Shown here: positions 1 through 11,325 of the stretch, piece after piece
Layout of the letters: every line of letters starts with the position of its first letter
Numbering within the stretch: the first letter of the stretch is position 1
Origin: Epiperipatus broadwayi
Taxonomy: Eukaryota > Onychophora > Udeonychophora > Euonychophora > Peripatidae
Length of the DNA stretch: 64,000 nucleotides
Assembly (NCBI GenBank): GCA_028023455.1
Contig: JAQFVV010000142.1
Coordinates: forward strand, 2,909,740-2,973,739
Direction of reading: 5' to 3'
Position numbers and translations under genes: made by a program
Notes under the pieces: model-generated
Seen by the model: the letters and a program-made list of their open reading frames with translations, nothing else
Database searches by the model: none
What the model was told of the DNA's origin: nothing

Positions 1-89
1 AACTTGTCTAAAATGAATTTTGGATCCTAACCAACCAAAAAAAAAAGTGGGATTTAAAAGTGATTTTAGCACCCAGGGTCATACCCAAA

Positions 90-352
90 CTTTGTAAATA
101 CAGTTGCTATTATGTTTTGGATTTATAGATTGTAAAAAGACATTTGGTTCTATAAGTACTTCTACAGTTATTAAAGTATTGGATTATCAAAATATAGTTC
201 TAGGATATTGTTATAATCTGAAAAATTATTTATCAAAATGCAGCAAGCAGTATTTAGATTACAGTATGACACTAAAAAGATTAATATTGAGAAAGATGCG
301 TTAAATGGTGATTCTATATTTCTAAAACTTTTTACAGCAGTTTTACAAGAAG
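90..352 (+). pseudogene. LINE reverse transcriptase fragment (palm domain)
   Basis: Conceptual translation gives GFIDCKKTFGSISTSTVIKV near 113-180. This matches the non-LTR RT block usually read as (F)VD(Y/F)xKAFDSI...VIKVL, in which the first catalytic aspartate lies. Near 255-345 another frame reads LQYDTKKINIEKDALNGDSI followed by FLKLFTAVLQEV, which corresponds to the RGVRQGDxISPKLFTAVLxE block of the same domain. The two parts lie in different frames, so it is frameshifted. The piece stops abruptly at about 352, where a gypsy fragment on the other strand begins. The same RT blocks appear at 46480-47300, so both probably come from one LINE family. It is a dead relic. Confidence 0.75.
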
Positions 353-354
353 TA

Positions 355-1262
355 TGATTTGACAATAACTTGACTTTAAATCAAAGGTGGTAAAAACTCT
401 TTTGTCTTTAAACTTCCCTAACAATTCCTGCATGGGTAAAGAATATTACAATCAGGGATCATTATTTTTATTTAATTGTCTTGCATCGAGGCATAGTCAG
501 ACTGCCCTATCCTTCATGATTACCACCAAGGGATTGCAATATGGTGAAGAGCATTATGAAATTATACTCCATCATTTGTTCAAGTTGCTTCTCAACTTCT
601 TCCTTATAATGGTGGGGAACCGGATGTGATTTTGACTAAAATGGTTGACCATGAGTCAATATAATTTGTTCAAAACCTTTGATAACTCCAGGTATGTCTG
701 AAAATATACTATATTTTTCTAAAATATATTTTGATGTTCCTCCCCACTCAGTGGCCACTTTAGATTCATTAACCTTTTGAGCAATTATGGTATCTGAAGT
801 TACTTCTTTTATGCAACATATTCCTATAGAATCATAGAACTGAGGTGATAAAACAATAGTGCTTCATTGTTGTATGTAATTTGTCTTTTTGCATAATTTA
901 AAATACTTTTGTATTTATGTAGAAAATCAAACTCTAATAATACACCATGCATAAGGTTTTTCATGATCAAAAATACATATTGATCTTCCATTTATTATAT
1001 CTTTTGTTGCATCAGCTTGATATCCCAACTATTTTCGAATTCTACATTTATTCTTTAACCTTTTTCTCATACTTTGGAGCTTAGTATTTATGCTTATTTG
1101 TAATTCTTACAATCTTTTTACAATCTGTTCCATTATGCACATTTTGTTCTGCATTTCTGGTTGCTCATTTACTGGCTTCTGCTGTTCAATGCCCTGATCC
1201 ATCTTTCTTGATTGAGTTCTCATTTTGCTATTTATTTTTATTTTGCTTTCAAGTTTGCTACT
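355..1262 (-). pseudogene. Ty3/gypsy pol fragment (protease to RT start)
   Basis: On the minus strand, from about 1260 down, frames broken by stops give a protease-like stretch around 890-1010 with an FDFLHKYKSIL-type motif (family form: LGxDFLxKY). The RT lead-in follows at 612-815, where ILEKYSIFSDIPGVIKGFEQ and ILTHGQPF are readable (family form: LLxKYxxVFSDxPGxxxxxxHxIxLxxxxPxxxxxYP). The RT finger and palm at 350-560 show HHYKEEVEKQLEQMMEY, LCLDARQLNK and FTTFDLKSSYCQI; the last is RT motif A. The fragment ends inside motif A against the LINE fragment. RNase H, integrase and LTRs are absent. Stops and frameshifts make it non-functional. Confidence 0.75.
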
Positions 1263-3098
1263 GCAAAAGCAAAAATAAAAATTATTTCCTTCCTATATTT
1301 GTTCTATATTACGTCTCTAATCATTAGCTTTTATTTATTATTTGTTTATTATACCAGACCCATGTCTTAACCAAGCAATTAGTTAAACTATTATCTGTCA
1401 TGACTGCAGTTTTTGATTTGCCTTCTACTTATTTGAATAATTATATATAATCCTTTTTTTTAAATTTACATTACTTATAATTTCAGCATCATTCTTTCCA
1501 AACCTTAATATATATCAACACCAGACACAATATACATTATCAAAATAAAATACTCTATTATATGTCCACAAATTACTTTGTTGCACTTTTCCTGTCATCT
1601 CAAAATGTGCTAACATTATTGTGCCTCACCCTTGTGGCATTTCTTGATGTGCCACACTTTCAAAGTTATTTGAGCCTAACCATATTGTGGGCCATTTGTT
1701 GCTGTACTGGCCATGCTTCTTCACAAGTTAATTAATATCAGAGATTGGGTAAATTATTCAAACCCTTCACAGTTCAATATTAAAATAATATTACTCATTA
1801 CTTCTCAATTTTATTTAACAAAAATGACTGAACTAATGTTATTTAGATATATTCCACAGCCATATTATATGGAACCTATGTTCATGTGTCGACTTCATCA
1901 AGGCATTTTTATAAGTGCTGATATTTATCATCAATTTTTATATAATAAGTAAAGAATTATGTAATGAGAGAAGACAAATAAAGAAAGTATGAATAGAGTA
2001 CTGGTATAGCAATTCCCTATATTTGCTCAGCATTATAGATGGTAAAAAAAATAATTCTCAGGGTGAGTAGTAGTAATACTTTATTAGAGATAGGCACAGA
2101 ATGCTATTAATTTTATTAATATTCACTATTATTTTTAATAAGTAATTTAATGAAATGATTGATTATCAATTAGGTAATTTTAAAAACAAATCAATTTATT
2201 TTAAACATGCAGAATAATATCTCCAGAAATTGATTCTTTTCCCCGTTACCCTTACAAATCTCTCTCCATTAAATATGAAAAATAAAAATATGAAAATTCT
2301 CATAACACTTAATACAAAACAAGAAAAACTATCTGTCCAATCCTGTAGAGTTCCATTTGATCTTTACTTAGCTATGGATTACCTCTTCCTTTTTGTTCCT
2401 TTGGTATTCACATATAGATGTCTGTGAATCAGCATACACGCTCATACATGGATGTGCCTTTTCATATCCATACAAGAAAAGAGAAAAAAAAAAGTAAAAA
2501 TAAAATCATAATTTTGGATACAATTAATATTCTAAATAAAAAAATATATAAGAAAATACATTTGAAATAAAATAAAAAAACAAACAAATTGTTTATTTTA
2601 ATTCCCGGGAATATAACTCCAAAATAAGTAAGCTTACTGATAAACATGTAAATTTAAAGTCTATCTTTTCCTATGTTCTCATCAACCTTTCAGGCATAGG
2701 CAATTCATACATAAATGTCTTCTCATTTCTTTTATGAGGAACTCCATTTGACAAACCAATAATCTTGCAGCAGACAAATGGCTATAAAAACAACATGCTT
2801 ACCCAGTTATTGTGGATGAATCTGGTATACTCTGGTGATCTTTACTCCATAGTTATTATTTTGCACTTAAGATTATATAGTTCATGCATGATAGATACTT
2901 TGTAGCATACAGAATAATTATTACAACTCTTTTGATTTTCTAATCATCTACCTCGGTTAACTTTTTCCAAACTCCATGTCACTTAAGGTTTTACTTTTAT
3001 TGTCCATTTTAAAAACAACATGAAGAGCTCAGGTGACCTCCAGACTATGCAAAAAGAATATAAGATCATTCTTCAAATCCAAACTTTGCATTCTTATA
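1263..3098. other. AT-rich spacer
   Basis: I see no supported gene. The stretch holds homopolymeric A/T runs, chance short frames and a somewhat GC-richer patch at 1600-1720 that I could not identify. It may be more of the decayed gypsy element, because it lies upstream of the protease in that element's sense, but no gag motif (for example a CCHC knuckle) is visible. Confidence 0.4.
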
Positions 3099-3100
3099 TT

Positions 3101-3204
3101 GTCAAGCAGTGGTAGCCGAGTGGTTAGCACAATTGCCTTACAAACAGTTGTCCCAGGGTTCACTTCCTGGCCAACGCTTTGACACATAAAAAAAAGAAGA
3201 AAAT
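3101..3204 (+). mobile_element. tRNA-derived SINE, copy 1
   Basis: The body starts GTCAAGC and ends GCTTTGACACA followed by an A-rich tail. It has a Pol III A box (TAGCCGAGTGG, 3113-3123) and B box (GGTTCACTTCC, 3158-3168), and the 5' and 3' ends can pair like an acceptor stem. It belongs with the copies at 9989, 40909, 41821, 46220, 61510 and 62281. No clear target duplication was seen. Confidence 0.85.
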
Positions 3205-3232
3205 TTTGACTCATTATGCAGGTGGCCAGCTA

Positions 3233-3242
3233 CCCCCCCCCC
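3233..3242. repeat. C10 homopolymer
   Basis: Ten consecutive C residues lie 30 bases past the SINE tail. Runs of C or G this long are unexpected in DNA this AT-rich. Similar runs occur at 8617, 31541, 44501 and 44612. Confidence 0.9.
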
Positions 3243-3398
3243 ATCTTCATTTCAATCTTGTACCAAAAAAACTAACAACAAAAAAATTTCTATTTCTGTT
3301 CAGACTATTTTCAAATAGCCTGTAATTAAATTTTTTCTAACAAGTCAATAGCTACATCTGACTAAAACAAAAGGCAAACCTTGTACCTGAAATCAGTA

Positions 3399-4312
3399 CA
3401 CCTGGGTCTCTTTTTACGCAGACTTATTTAACACGATTTTGAAGTTACGCAATTCAGGTTTCACTGGAAGTTGAACTCCGATAATATGCTATTACTTTAA
3501 ATAATAAATTTCACTCACTTAGCGTTATATTGAAAGTACTGTAATAGCACATTACTATTGGAATTCGACTTTCATGTTAGTAATTTCAATATTTTCAGTG
3601 CTTTATAATAGTAAGATTTTATGCAATAATGAAATTAAAATCATGATTTCCACATTTTATATATACACACATTAAATTTTACAAGATTATAATGTAAATT
3701 TGTTCAAACATTGTGCGTGTTAATTTTACATTTTAAATCACATTCTGTTTTTGCTTTTTAAAAAAGAACGTAATAGCAGTGGGCACAATTAAAATTGAAA
3801 ATTAAAGACAAAAATAAGAATTTAATTTTTAATTAGATTAATTACTAATTACATTGTCACCAGAAAACCATTAATTAACACAACACGAGAGTGACGTTGG
3901 CACTAGTTGTATTTCATCTTGTGAAGAATCTGATTTTTTTATCAGTTTGCAAATGAACCTCTTTACCGGCAAATAGCGATAATAATTAAAGCATGTATAA
4001 AAAATATAAATTACTGTAAATTATGCATAAAAATATATTGTTTTAAAAAAAATTAAATATTATAGTTAAAAAGAGTTTGTCTTGTATCAATTTTTTTCAA
4101 ATTTGAAATTTTTTATTAGTCATATTTTATTTCCTTATTTTTTTTTTGCACGAATTTTAAAGTAATTTTACGTTGGTGCTTTGCTTTTACGCAAATTTTG
4201 AAAAATCACAGACTGCATCCCCCCCTTTTCAATGTAAGTTACATCTACTTTTGCACGATTTCATTTGCACATGTTTTCTGAGGAATCTATCGCATAAAAC
4301 AAGACCCAGGTG
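3399..4312. mobile_element. Non-autonomous DNA transposon with TA duplication (Tc1/mariner-pogo-like)
   Basis: The left end, CACCTGGGTCTCTTTTTACGC, and the reverse complement of the right end, CACCTGGGTCTTGTTTTATGCG, form terminal inverted repeats. TA dinucleotides lie directly outside at 3397-3398 and 4313-4314. The element is 914 bp with no transposase frame, so it is a deletion derivative or MITE. An internal inverted repeat (about 3467-3505 against 3538-3578) suggests a second fold-back unit nested inside. Assignment to the mariner/pogo group rests only on the TA target and TIR style. Confidence 0.75.
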
Positions 4313-4455
4313 TATAGGATTTATTTTACTTTGATTAGATAAATAGAAAAAAATATACAATTAATCCATTGTCTGATATTTATAGGCTTTTTCTCTTTTC
4401 TGTCAAAAAAGACATTTTATTGTATATTCCACATACTACTTAACTTTAAAAAAAT

Positions 4456-4549
4456 CTTATGTAATTACCAGTATTAATTAATAAATTGCTAATGTAATTA
4501 CACTTATGTAATTACCAGTATTAATTAATAAATTGCTAATGTAATTACA
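4456..4549. repeat. Tandem duplication, 2 x 47 bp
   Basis: A 47-base unit beginning CTTATGTAATTACCAGTATT is repeated head to tail at 4456 and 4503 with no visible mismatch, so the duplication is recent. Confidence 0.9.
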
Positions 4550-4559
4550 CGTAGTACAT

Positions 4560-6440
4560 GACCTAATGACTGCATCATCTTTTCTCTTTTGAAAATAATA
4601 AAAAAATTATAAGTTTAATTTTAAATGACAATTTTGTTTTACATTAATACATATAAATATATATATATATAATTTATATGATGCATATATACATCTTTTG
4701 ATTCTTAGACACATTTATATTTATTTTAAACCCTTTTTCCATTTTTGTTTTTATTAAGGTTTATTCATCTTACTTATTTTAACCTTTGTAAAGAGATTCA
4801 TATTTGAGTCCCCATCACAATATATTTACTTTTTTTTTTTTACTCCCCTTTACATTTTTTTTTCATATTGAAATTATAAAATGGGAAGAAAATTGATTTT
4901 TTTTACAATATTATTTAGCCTATAATGACTACAGTGCAGTATAGTAATGTAAATGCTTTAAGCAGTATCTCATATAACTCCTAAGAAACATATTTATTGT
5001 ATATTATATTAGTCTAAATTTGACTTTCTTTTTTATTATAGTCATTATTTACAATAAATACTAAAATATTTGTATTAAAGAAATTAAAAAAATATATAGC
5101 CATAAAATCGTAAAAATGGAGATATAAAATTACTTTTGTTTAGAATAGCTTCTACCTGGATTTCACTTGATTACTTTCGTACAATCAGCTATTAAAATGA
5201 AATAAATTTGCTTTTTATCACTATAAACATTATTTACAATAAGTTTTATAATATTTGTCTAAAAAAGTAGAAAAGAAATAGTGATAATTTGCAAAAAGCA
5301 GAAATATATAACCATTTAGACTTAAAAAGGTATGAGATACTGCAAAATGATGAAAAAATGGACATAAAACTTATACTATGCAAACTAAATTCAAAGTAAC
5401 TTGGTTTTTGAAAAATAGAGGCATATCTGGGAAAGTACTGAGATGATGACTTAGTGAATTAAAAAAATTATATAAAATTAAAACATTTGAAAATTTAAAA
5501 CAGTGTAATATACTGGTTGTAACTATTGAGGGTTAAACTGTAAAAGATGTGGACCTGATTTATATATCACATATATCCAAGACTAGAATATGTAAATAAT
5601 CGTAACATGTTTAGTGGTTGATAATAGTAAAATTATTTAAGATTAAACTGACATTTGCTGATACGTCAAAATTATTTCCAGTGAAGTACTAATTCAAACT
5701 CCTATAACTTCTATATCCTTGACTATTCCTTGTTTTTATTTGTATTATTTACTTTAATAAATTATATTGTTAATAATCTAGACTCTTCTTATTTTAGTGT
5801 AATTCTCACACATATAAATATTTTTTAAATGTTTAATTAAGTAAGTTTGCAATATCGTTCATGTGTCCATGCTTTTTGTGAGCTAAAACAATTGTAGGGC
5901 TTCAAATTAATGACTGGAGTTTTTTATATCAAAAATGATATTATCATGATCTGTACAATAAATTATTACAAATAAAAGCTATATTTCAGTTGCTACATCT
6001 TTATTCCAACAATCATGTTTATGTGATGTATTTGAAAATATAACTAATATTCTAAAATAACTTTGTAATGAAAGTCTTAATAACATAGAGTATTTGGTCT
6101 GATTGTTATCAATTTAAAAATGAGCAACTTGAAAGCCAAACATATTTGTTGAACTAAGAAGTGGCAAAATCCATATTTGTAATATGTAAACTTGCAGATA
6201 TAAAGACTGATAGATTGATAGATGTTTGATATTAGCAATTAAACAGTTTTTAATCTACATTGAGTTTGGAATTTGCTGAATTTACTAGTTATAGAAATAT
6301 AATTAATCCAAATATCATCTCAGTATATTTGGCAAACCAACATGTGGCTATCTCAAACTTATTTTTATTTATCAGTTATTGTACTTTATTTTTGTATAAA
6401 CATCTCCATTCTCTTCCTGTTAATATATATATATATATAA
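4560..6440. other. AT-rich spacer
   Basis: There is no recognisable gene or element. Two weakly similar stretches around 5030-5100 and 5216-5290 (both containing CATTATTTACAATAA) hint at an old duplication. The rest is A/T runs and (TA)n. Confidence 0.4.
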
Positions 6441-6668
6441 TATACAAACCATTATACAATTACAAATATCCAGTAACGCCCTCTGTTTAAAGATCTATAT
6501 CTCAATAATAGAAAACCTTAAAATGATCATTTTAAGGTTTTCTATTATTGAGATATAGATCTTTAAACAGAGGGCATTACTGGATATTTGTAATTGTATA
6601 ATGGTTTGTATATTTTCTATAATTATTTCAGTTAGTGTTAACAGTAACTTTCTTTTCATATATATATA
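6441..6668. mobile_element. Hairpin MITE family A, copy 1 (long form)
   Basis: Positions 6441-6612 form an almost perfect palindrome of about 172 bases with arms of about 85 bp. The outer arm carries CATTATACAATTACAAATAT and GTAACGCCCTCTGTTTAAAG; the inner arm carries CTCAATAATAGAAAACCTTA. An asymmetric tail of about 55 bases (to about 6668), containing TTATTTCAGTTAGTGTTAAC, is shared with the copy at 56750, so the tail belongs to the element. Both sides are (TA)n, suggesting a preference for microsatellite targets. There is no coding capacity. Confidence 0.85.
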
Positions 6669-8750
6669 TGCTTAATGAAATATTTTTATGGATTTATAGA
6701 TTGATAAAGAATATAAATAAAGAGATAACATCCATGTAGAGATAACTTTATCCTTTTGATGTTGTCAGGAAGTATCCATTAATACTTAACAGTCCTGAGA
6801 CTACACAAGTTTTTCTCCATTATCTAATATATCTATATGTACATGTGTAATAGCATTAATATATATATATCAAAATATACAGATATTACATATATAATAC
6901 TTATATACTATGATATAATTTAATTTGAAATTCACATCCATAAAAATAATTATAACACATACAAAAAACTAGTAATGCAATTCTAATAGAAAATAAAAAA
7001 AAAAACATTTTTATTTATGTACACACACACACTGAACTGTATTTAAATCTTTGGGAATATATATAGGAATGTTCATTTATTTATTTTTTTCAGATAAATT
7101 AATAAATAAAACTTATTGTTGCTTTCTTGTTTTTGTTGTGATAAAAATTGAACATAATGCTTAAGCCATATTAATTTGTAAATTCAATATCACTATGCTA
7201 ATTTCCATTGCAGTAGTCATTTTTTAATAATGTTTTATAATCACAACCTCAGCACTTGCTTGTACTGTAACTTGAGAAATTAAAATTTCAATTACCATTT
7301 ATCAAAAGTAAAAGAAATTATGATGAGCTTTGCTTTTAAGTTTATATTATTGATTCAGAATTTATTACAAACTTTCTTTATTAGTAGTCAATTGCTTTGA
7401 TGAGATTCTTTCTGGTAGATCCTTTGCTAAGGTATTCATGCAGAGTCAATGTTTTCTGGTGCCTAATGAAACATTTTTTTGATCTTCCAGTAGCAAATTT
7501 GATGTTTTTTCAGTTTATACTCAAGATTTATCATGCCTTGGGGATTATAGAGCATAAATAATCATAATAAAGAATTTTTTTGTTGTTTTGTTATTATTTT
7601 AAGATTTCTAATTTTATATGATTTTTTTTTTCTTTCAGAAATATATCTATCATATTCATTTTTTCCCACATGTGGAAATCATCTTAAATCTTTATATATC
7701 TATTTCGTGTTTGAACATTATAATTGAACTCTTAAATTTGTAAAACACCTTTAGAGGAATGTGATATGTGCAAAAATATGCTTAAATGTGTGTTCAAGGC
7801 TAAGTTCATAATTTAAAGAGGATTTGTGAAATAAAAAATAACTTTATGTATAGATAAGTAGTAAAATATATATATATGCATTTGACGAATTTTTAGTTAA
7901 ATTACAAAATGTTGATTTTTTTTTTATGAAATTTTTTTTCAAATATAGTTGATGAAATTATGATTTTAAAACCGTTGATATGAAGGACAGAAAGTATATC
8001 AAAATGAGATTTTATATTCATCTTCTCATATTTTATTTTATAAAACTACCTAAATGTGTAATATACTTCACACAGACATAAATATTTAACGATTATTATA
8101 TAAGTTCATCATCGTACGTATTTTAAATATACTTGTATATTCATTTATAAAAACATTTTATAATGGAGTTAACAATTTTTTGGCTCTGCAATTGAATATT
8201 TATATCTGTTTTTCATGATTCTTTTTATATATGATACTGTTCAGTGAGGTTTTTTTTTTTTTTTTTAAATATGATATCTAATATAAAGTGAAATTAAATT
8301 TTCAATTTTTTTAAATGATAAAATCATTTTAAAAAAATGAATTATTAATTAAATTTTTCTTATATCTAGTTGTAATCTATAAAAAAAAATAATGGTAGTA
8401 CAAAAAATCAAGACTATATTCTTTCTAATATAACATTAATTAAATTGGATACACGAAAAGTAAAGCAGGGGATTTTAAATGCGGAGATTGGTTTTTTTTA
8501 ACTTTCATTTAGCTGAAGAATTTACAGCTAGCTTGGGATTTGTCTGTAACCGTTTTTAACTAGCCTGTAAAGTAAGTCTCAGATAAATTTGTTCTAATGA
8601 GTGTTGATATGTTGTGCCCCCCCCCCCCAAAAAAAAAAACAATGCTCCAACTTCTAATTTAAATCATTAAATTGCGATTATATATATAGCAAATATGAAA
8701 ATAAAAGTAGATTTTTAAAAATATTATTTAAATTTTTTGAAACCAAAAAT
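6669..8750. other. AT-rich spacer
   Basis: I see no supported gene. It contains a short (AC)n tract near 7021, a slightly GC-richer unassigned patch at 7380-7560, and a C12A11 run at 8617-8639. Confidence 0.4.
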
Positions 8751-9439
8751 TTAATAAATTTAGTGTTTTATTCGATGGACTCCATAAATGGTGGATACCA
8801 TTATAGGCCGACTGTGAATATCAATGAAACAGTACCCGACCAAGAGCTCCAGCTGTTCTGTAGGATAGGATGTTGATTCATGAAAGGATAGATATTGCTT
8901 CCAGTATAGTCTTTTCTGCCTTCATAATTTTTTCTTTTTCAGCCACTTAAGTATTGTAGGGTCCAGTCATTTGAGCTTGTCATGCCATTGACATCTGATA
9001 ATAATTATGATAGTGGAATTGTGTATTAGTTCAACATTTCCATCTGTCTACTACATGTACAGCAGTTCTGACTCCAATATTTCTTTCCTCTTTTTTTTTT
9101 TTAAGATCAATTCTTTAACAAGAGCAGGCTTAATAGGCTGGCAGTTTTTAATTGTGATCTTTGCTTGAGGCAGTACAATTACTAATGAGTCAGTTTGGAA
9201 TTGTATTTAAGTTCGGCTGGAAAATATTGTTTGATTAAGTATCCCTGAAAATGGAAGGCCCTTGAAAGTGTGTTCTAAAAGTGACCTGTTTCACACAGTT
9301 TGTCTAGCTTGTTATGACTCGTAAATTACTCATTTCAACAGTATAAATAATAGGAATAGTAAGAATAACATCAGTAGTAGTGGTGTAGTAAATGGCAGTG
9401 ATAGTATTAAAAATATATCACAAATATGTCTAATTTTTT

Positions 9440-10800
9440 TCTAAATATAGATAGGTACATGGAATGTGCACATTTTACTTCATACAAATTCAAGACCAGA
9501 ACAGTGAACTGCACTTGTAGATAAAGAACTGCCAAAATTTATGATTGATATTGCTGCTCTTAGAGAAATTTGTCTTCCAGAGGAAGAAAGTTTTTTAGAA
9601 CAGATGGTTTGCTACAATTTTTTTTGGAAAGGCAAATCAGTGAATGAAAGGAAAAAGTTATGGTGTTGGATTTGCTGTAAAATATAATTGTTACTTTTAT
9701 TATTGGAATTCCTTGTTATAGCAGTGGAAGGTTAATGATCTTATCAGAATTTATGCTACAATCTTAGATTTATAGAATTCAGAAAAAGAAAGCTTTTAGT
9801 CATTATTTGGATAGCATTATTACAAGCAATATCATTAAAATATCAAAATTTTCTTCTTGGAAACTTTAATGATGTGTTAAAAGAAATAGTAGATCTTTGA
9901 CCATAAATTATTGGAAATAATTGTTTTGGGGCTGTAAATACAAATGTGTTGTTATTATTAAATTTATGCACAAGTCATAGACTGATTACTCAAGCATTGG
10001 TGGTCGAGAGATCAGTGACAGCTGCTTTACAAGCAGTTGCCCCGGGTTAGCGGTTTCACTTCCTGGCTGATGCTATGACACATGAGAAAAAAACTCATAG
10101 ACTGATTATCACAAACACTTTGGATAAGCAGAAAAACCAGTACAAATGAATGTAGATGCATACACTCTCAAAATATGGAATTTAGTAGATTGTATTATTT
10201 AGTAGTTATTAGTTCTTATTATAATAGCACACACAAGCTTAGATTGTTGAATAGTACAGTCTAAGATTAAAATGATAGTTGCATTAAAAAAGATATTATT
10301 CCAATCATATTCACAAGAAAATTATTATTCATTCTTTAGAAGTATCTATTATGCATATTAAATTTCAACACATATTAAAGATTAAAATTGGTATGTAAAT
10401 TTTCTGAATTATATTATTGCAGCATGGAGGCCTCTTAAGAAATGTGTTATGGATACAATTAAATATATTCTTAGATTCATTTAAGAAGAAGAATCCTAAC
10501 TGGTTTTATGACAATGGTCATATTATTTGTGATTTCATTAAAAAAGCATGAGGCATTCTGTATTTGGTAAAATAATACATTGAATGTGGAACTTCATAGT
10601 ACAAATAAAAATTGGAAGGCAGAAGTTCAATGATTGATAATAAGGGTTTGCTGCAAATTAAGATGCGGACATTTGCAGATCATGGTCATTTTAAATCTTT
10701 TTTGAGCATTGAAAGCAACATATGGACTTAAGAAATGGTAGCACAATGCTATTAAATCCAACAATGGACCTCTTTTATATGATGATAATGTAAGGGTAAC
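9440..10800 (+). pseudogene. RTE-like LINE, 5' part (AP endonuclease and linker)
   Basis: Translation from about 9457 reads WNVHILLHTNSRPE, then TALVDKELPKFMIDIAALRE and ICLPEEESFLEQMVCYNFFW with GKSVNER. This is the N-terminal apurinic-endonuclease-like domain of RTE-type LINEs (family form: TWNVRTL...ELxxYxIDIAALSETRLxEEGS...GYTFFWKGK). At 10690-10790 the linker ahead of RT is readable as ALKATYG followed by HNAIKSNNGPLLYDDN. Many stops and frameshifts are present, and a SINE lies inside at 9989-10094. The GC-richer stretch 8760-9440 may be its 5' leader, which is inference. Confidence 0.75.
9975..10108 (+). mobile_element. tRNA-derived SINE, copy 2, with 14-bp target duplication
   Basis: The body at 9989-10094 carries the A-box-like TGGTCGAGAGAT and the B-box region GGTTTCACTTCC, then CTATGACACATGAGAAAA and an A tail. 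It is flanked by the direct repeat TCATAGACTGATTA at 9975-9988 and 10095-10108. That duplication is the signature of target-primed reverse transcription and shows the SINE entered the LINE after the LINE was in place. Confidence 0.9.
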
Positions 10801-11051
10801 TTACAATTTTATTAAGCTCACTTGTTTGTGTGCAATACCGAACCATAAACTTAAAAATATAATTTTAAATAATAAGCAGTAAATATGTTATCATTTTACA
10901 TTAAAATATTCATATGCATATGTATATAACTTAAATGTTAAATTATAAAATTTTATTAACAAAAGTCAAATCGAATAAATAGTTATTTTAATGAAATCAA
11001 ATATTAAAATAATTAGATTTCAATTATTCATATATACATATACATATAAAT

Positions 11052-11225
11052 CATTATACAATTATAAATATGCAGTAATGCCCTCTGTTTAATAGTCTAT
11101 CTCAATGATAGTGAACTTTAAAATAATCATTTTGGAGTTCACTATTATTGAGATATAGACTATTAAACAGAGGGCATTACTGGATATTTGTAATTGTATA
11201 ATGGTTTCAGTTATATTTGCATGAT
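11052..11225. mobile_element. Hairpin MITE family A, copy 2 (diverged)
   Basis: Positions 11052-11204 fold into a long hairpin whose arms carry CATTATACAATTATAAATAT, GCCCTCTGTTTAATAGTCTA and TCTCAATGATAGTGAACTTT. It keeps the outer arm of the copies at 6441 and 56750 but has a diverged inner arm and tail. Confidence 0.8.
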
Positions 11226-11239
11226 TATTTCATTATCGT

Positions 11240-11260
11240 GTAATGTTAGTTACCTTAATA

Positions 11261-11304
<44 letters not shown>

Positions 11305-11325
11305 TATTAAGGTAACTAACATTAC
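11240..11325. repeat. Perfect palindrome with (TA)n core
   Basis: GTAATGTTAGTTACCTTAAT followed by AAATATTA reads toward a (TA)n core of about 30 bases, and the exact reverse complement follows, ending at 11325. It directly follows MITE copy 2 and would extrude as a cruciform. Confidence 0.9.

Noticed and set aside
6260-6490. A 76-residue frame
   Set aside because: It runs through (TA)n and the left arm of hairpin MITE A; no coding signal.
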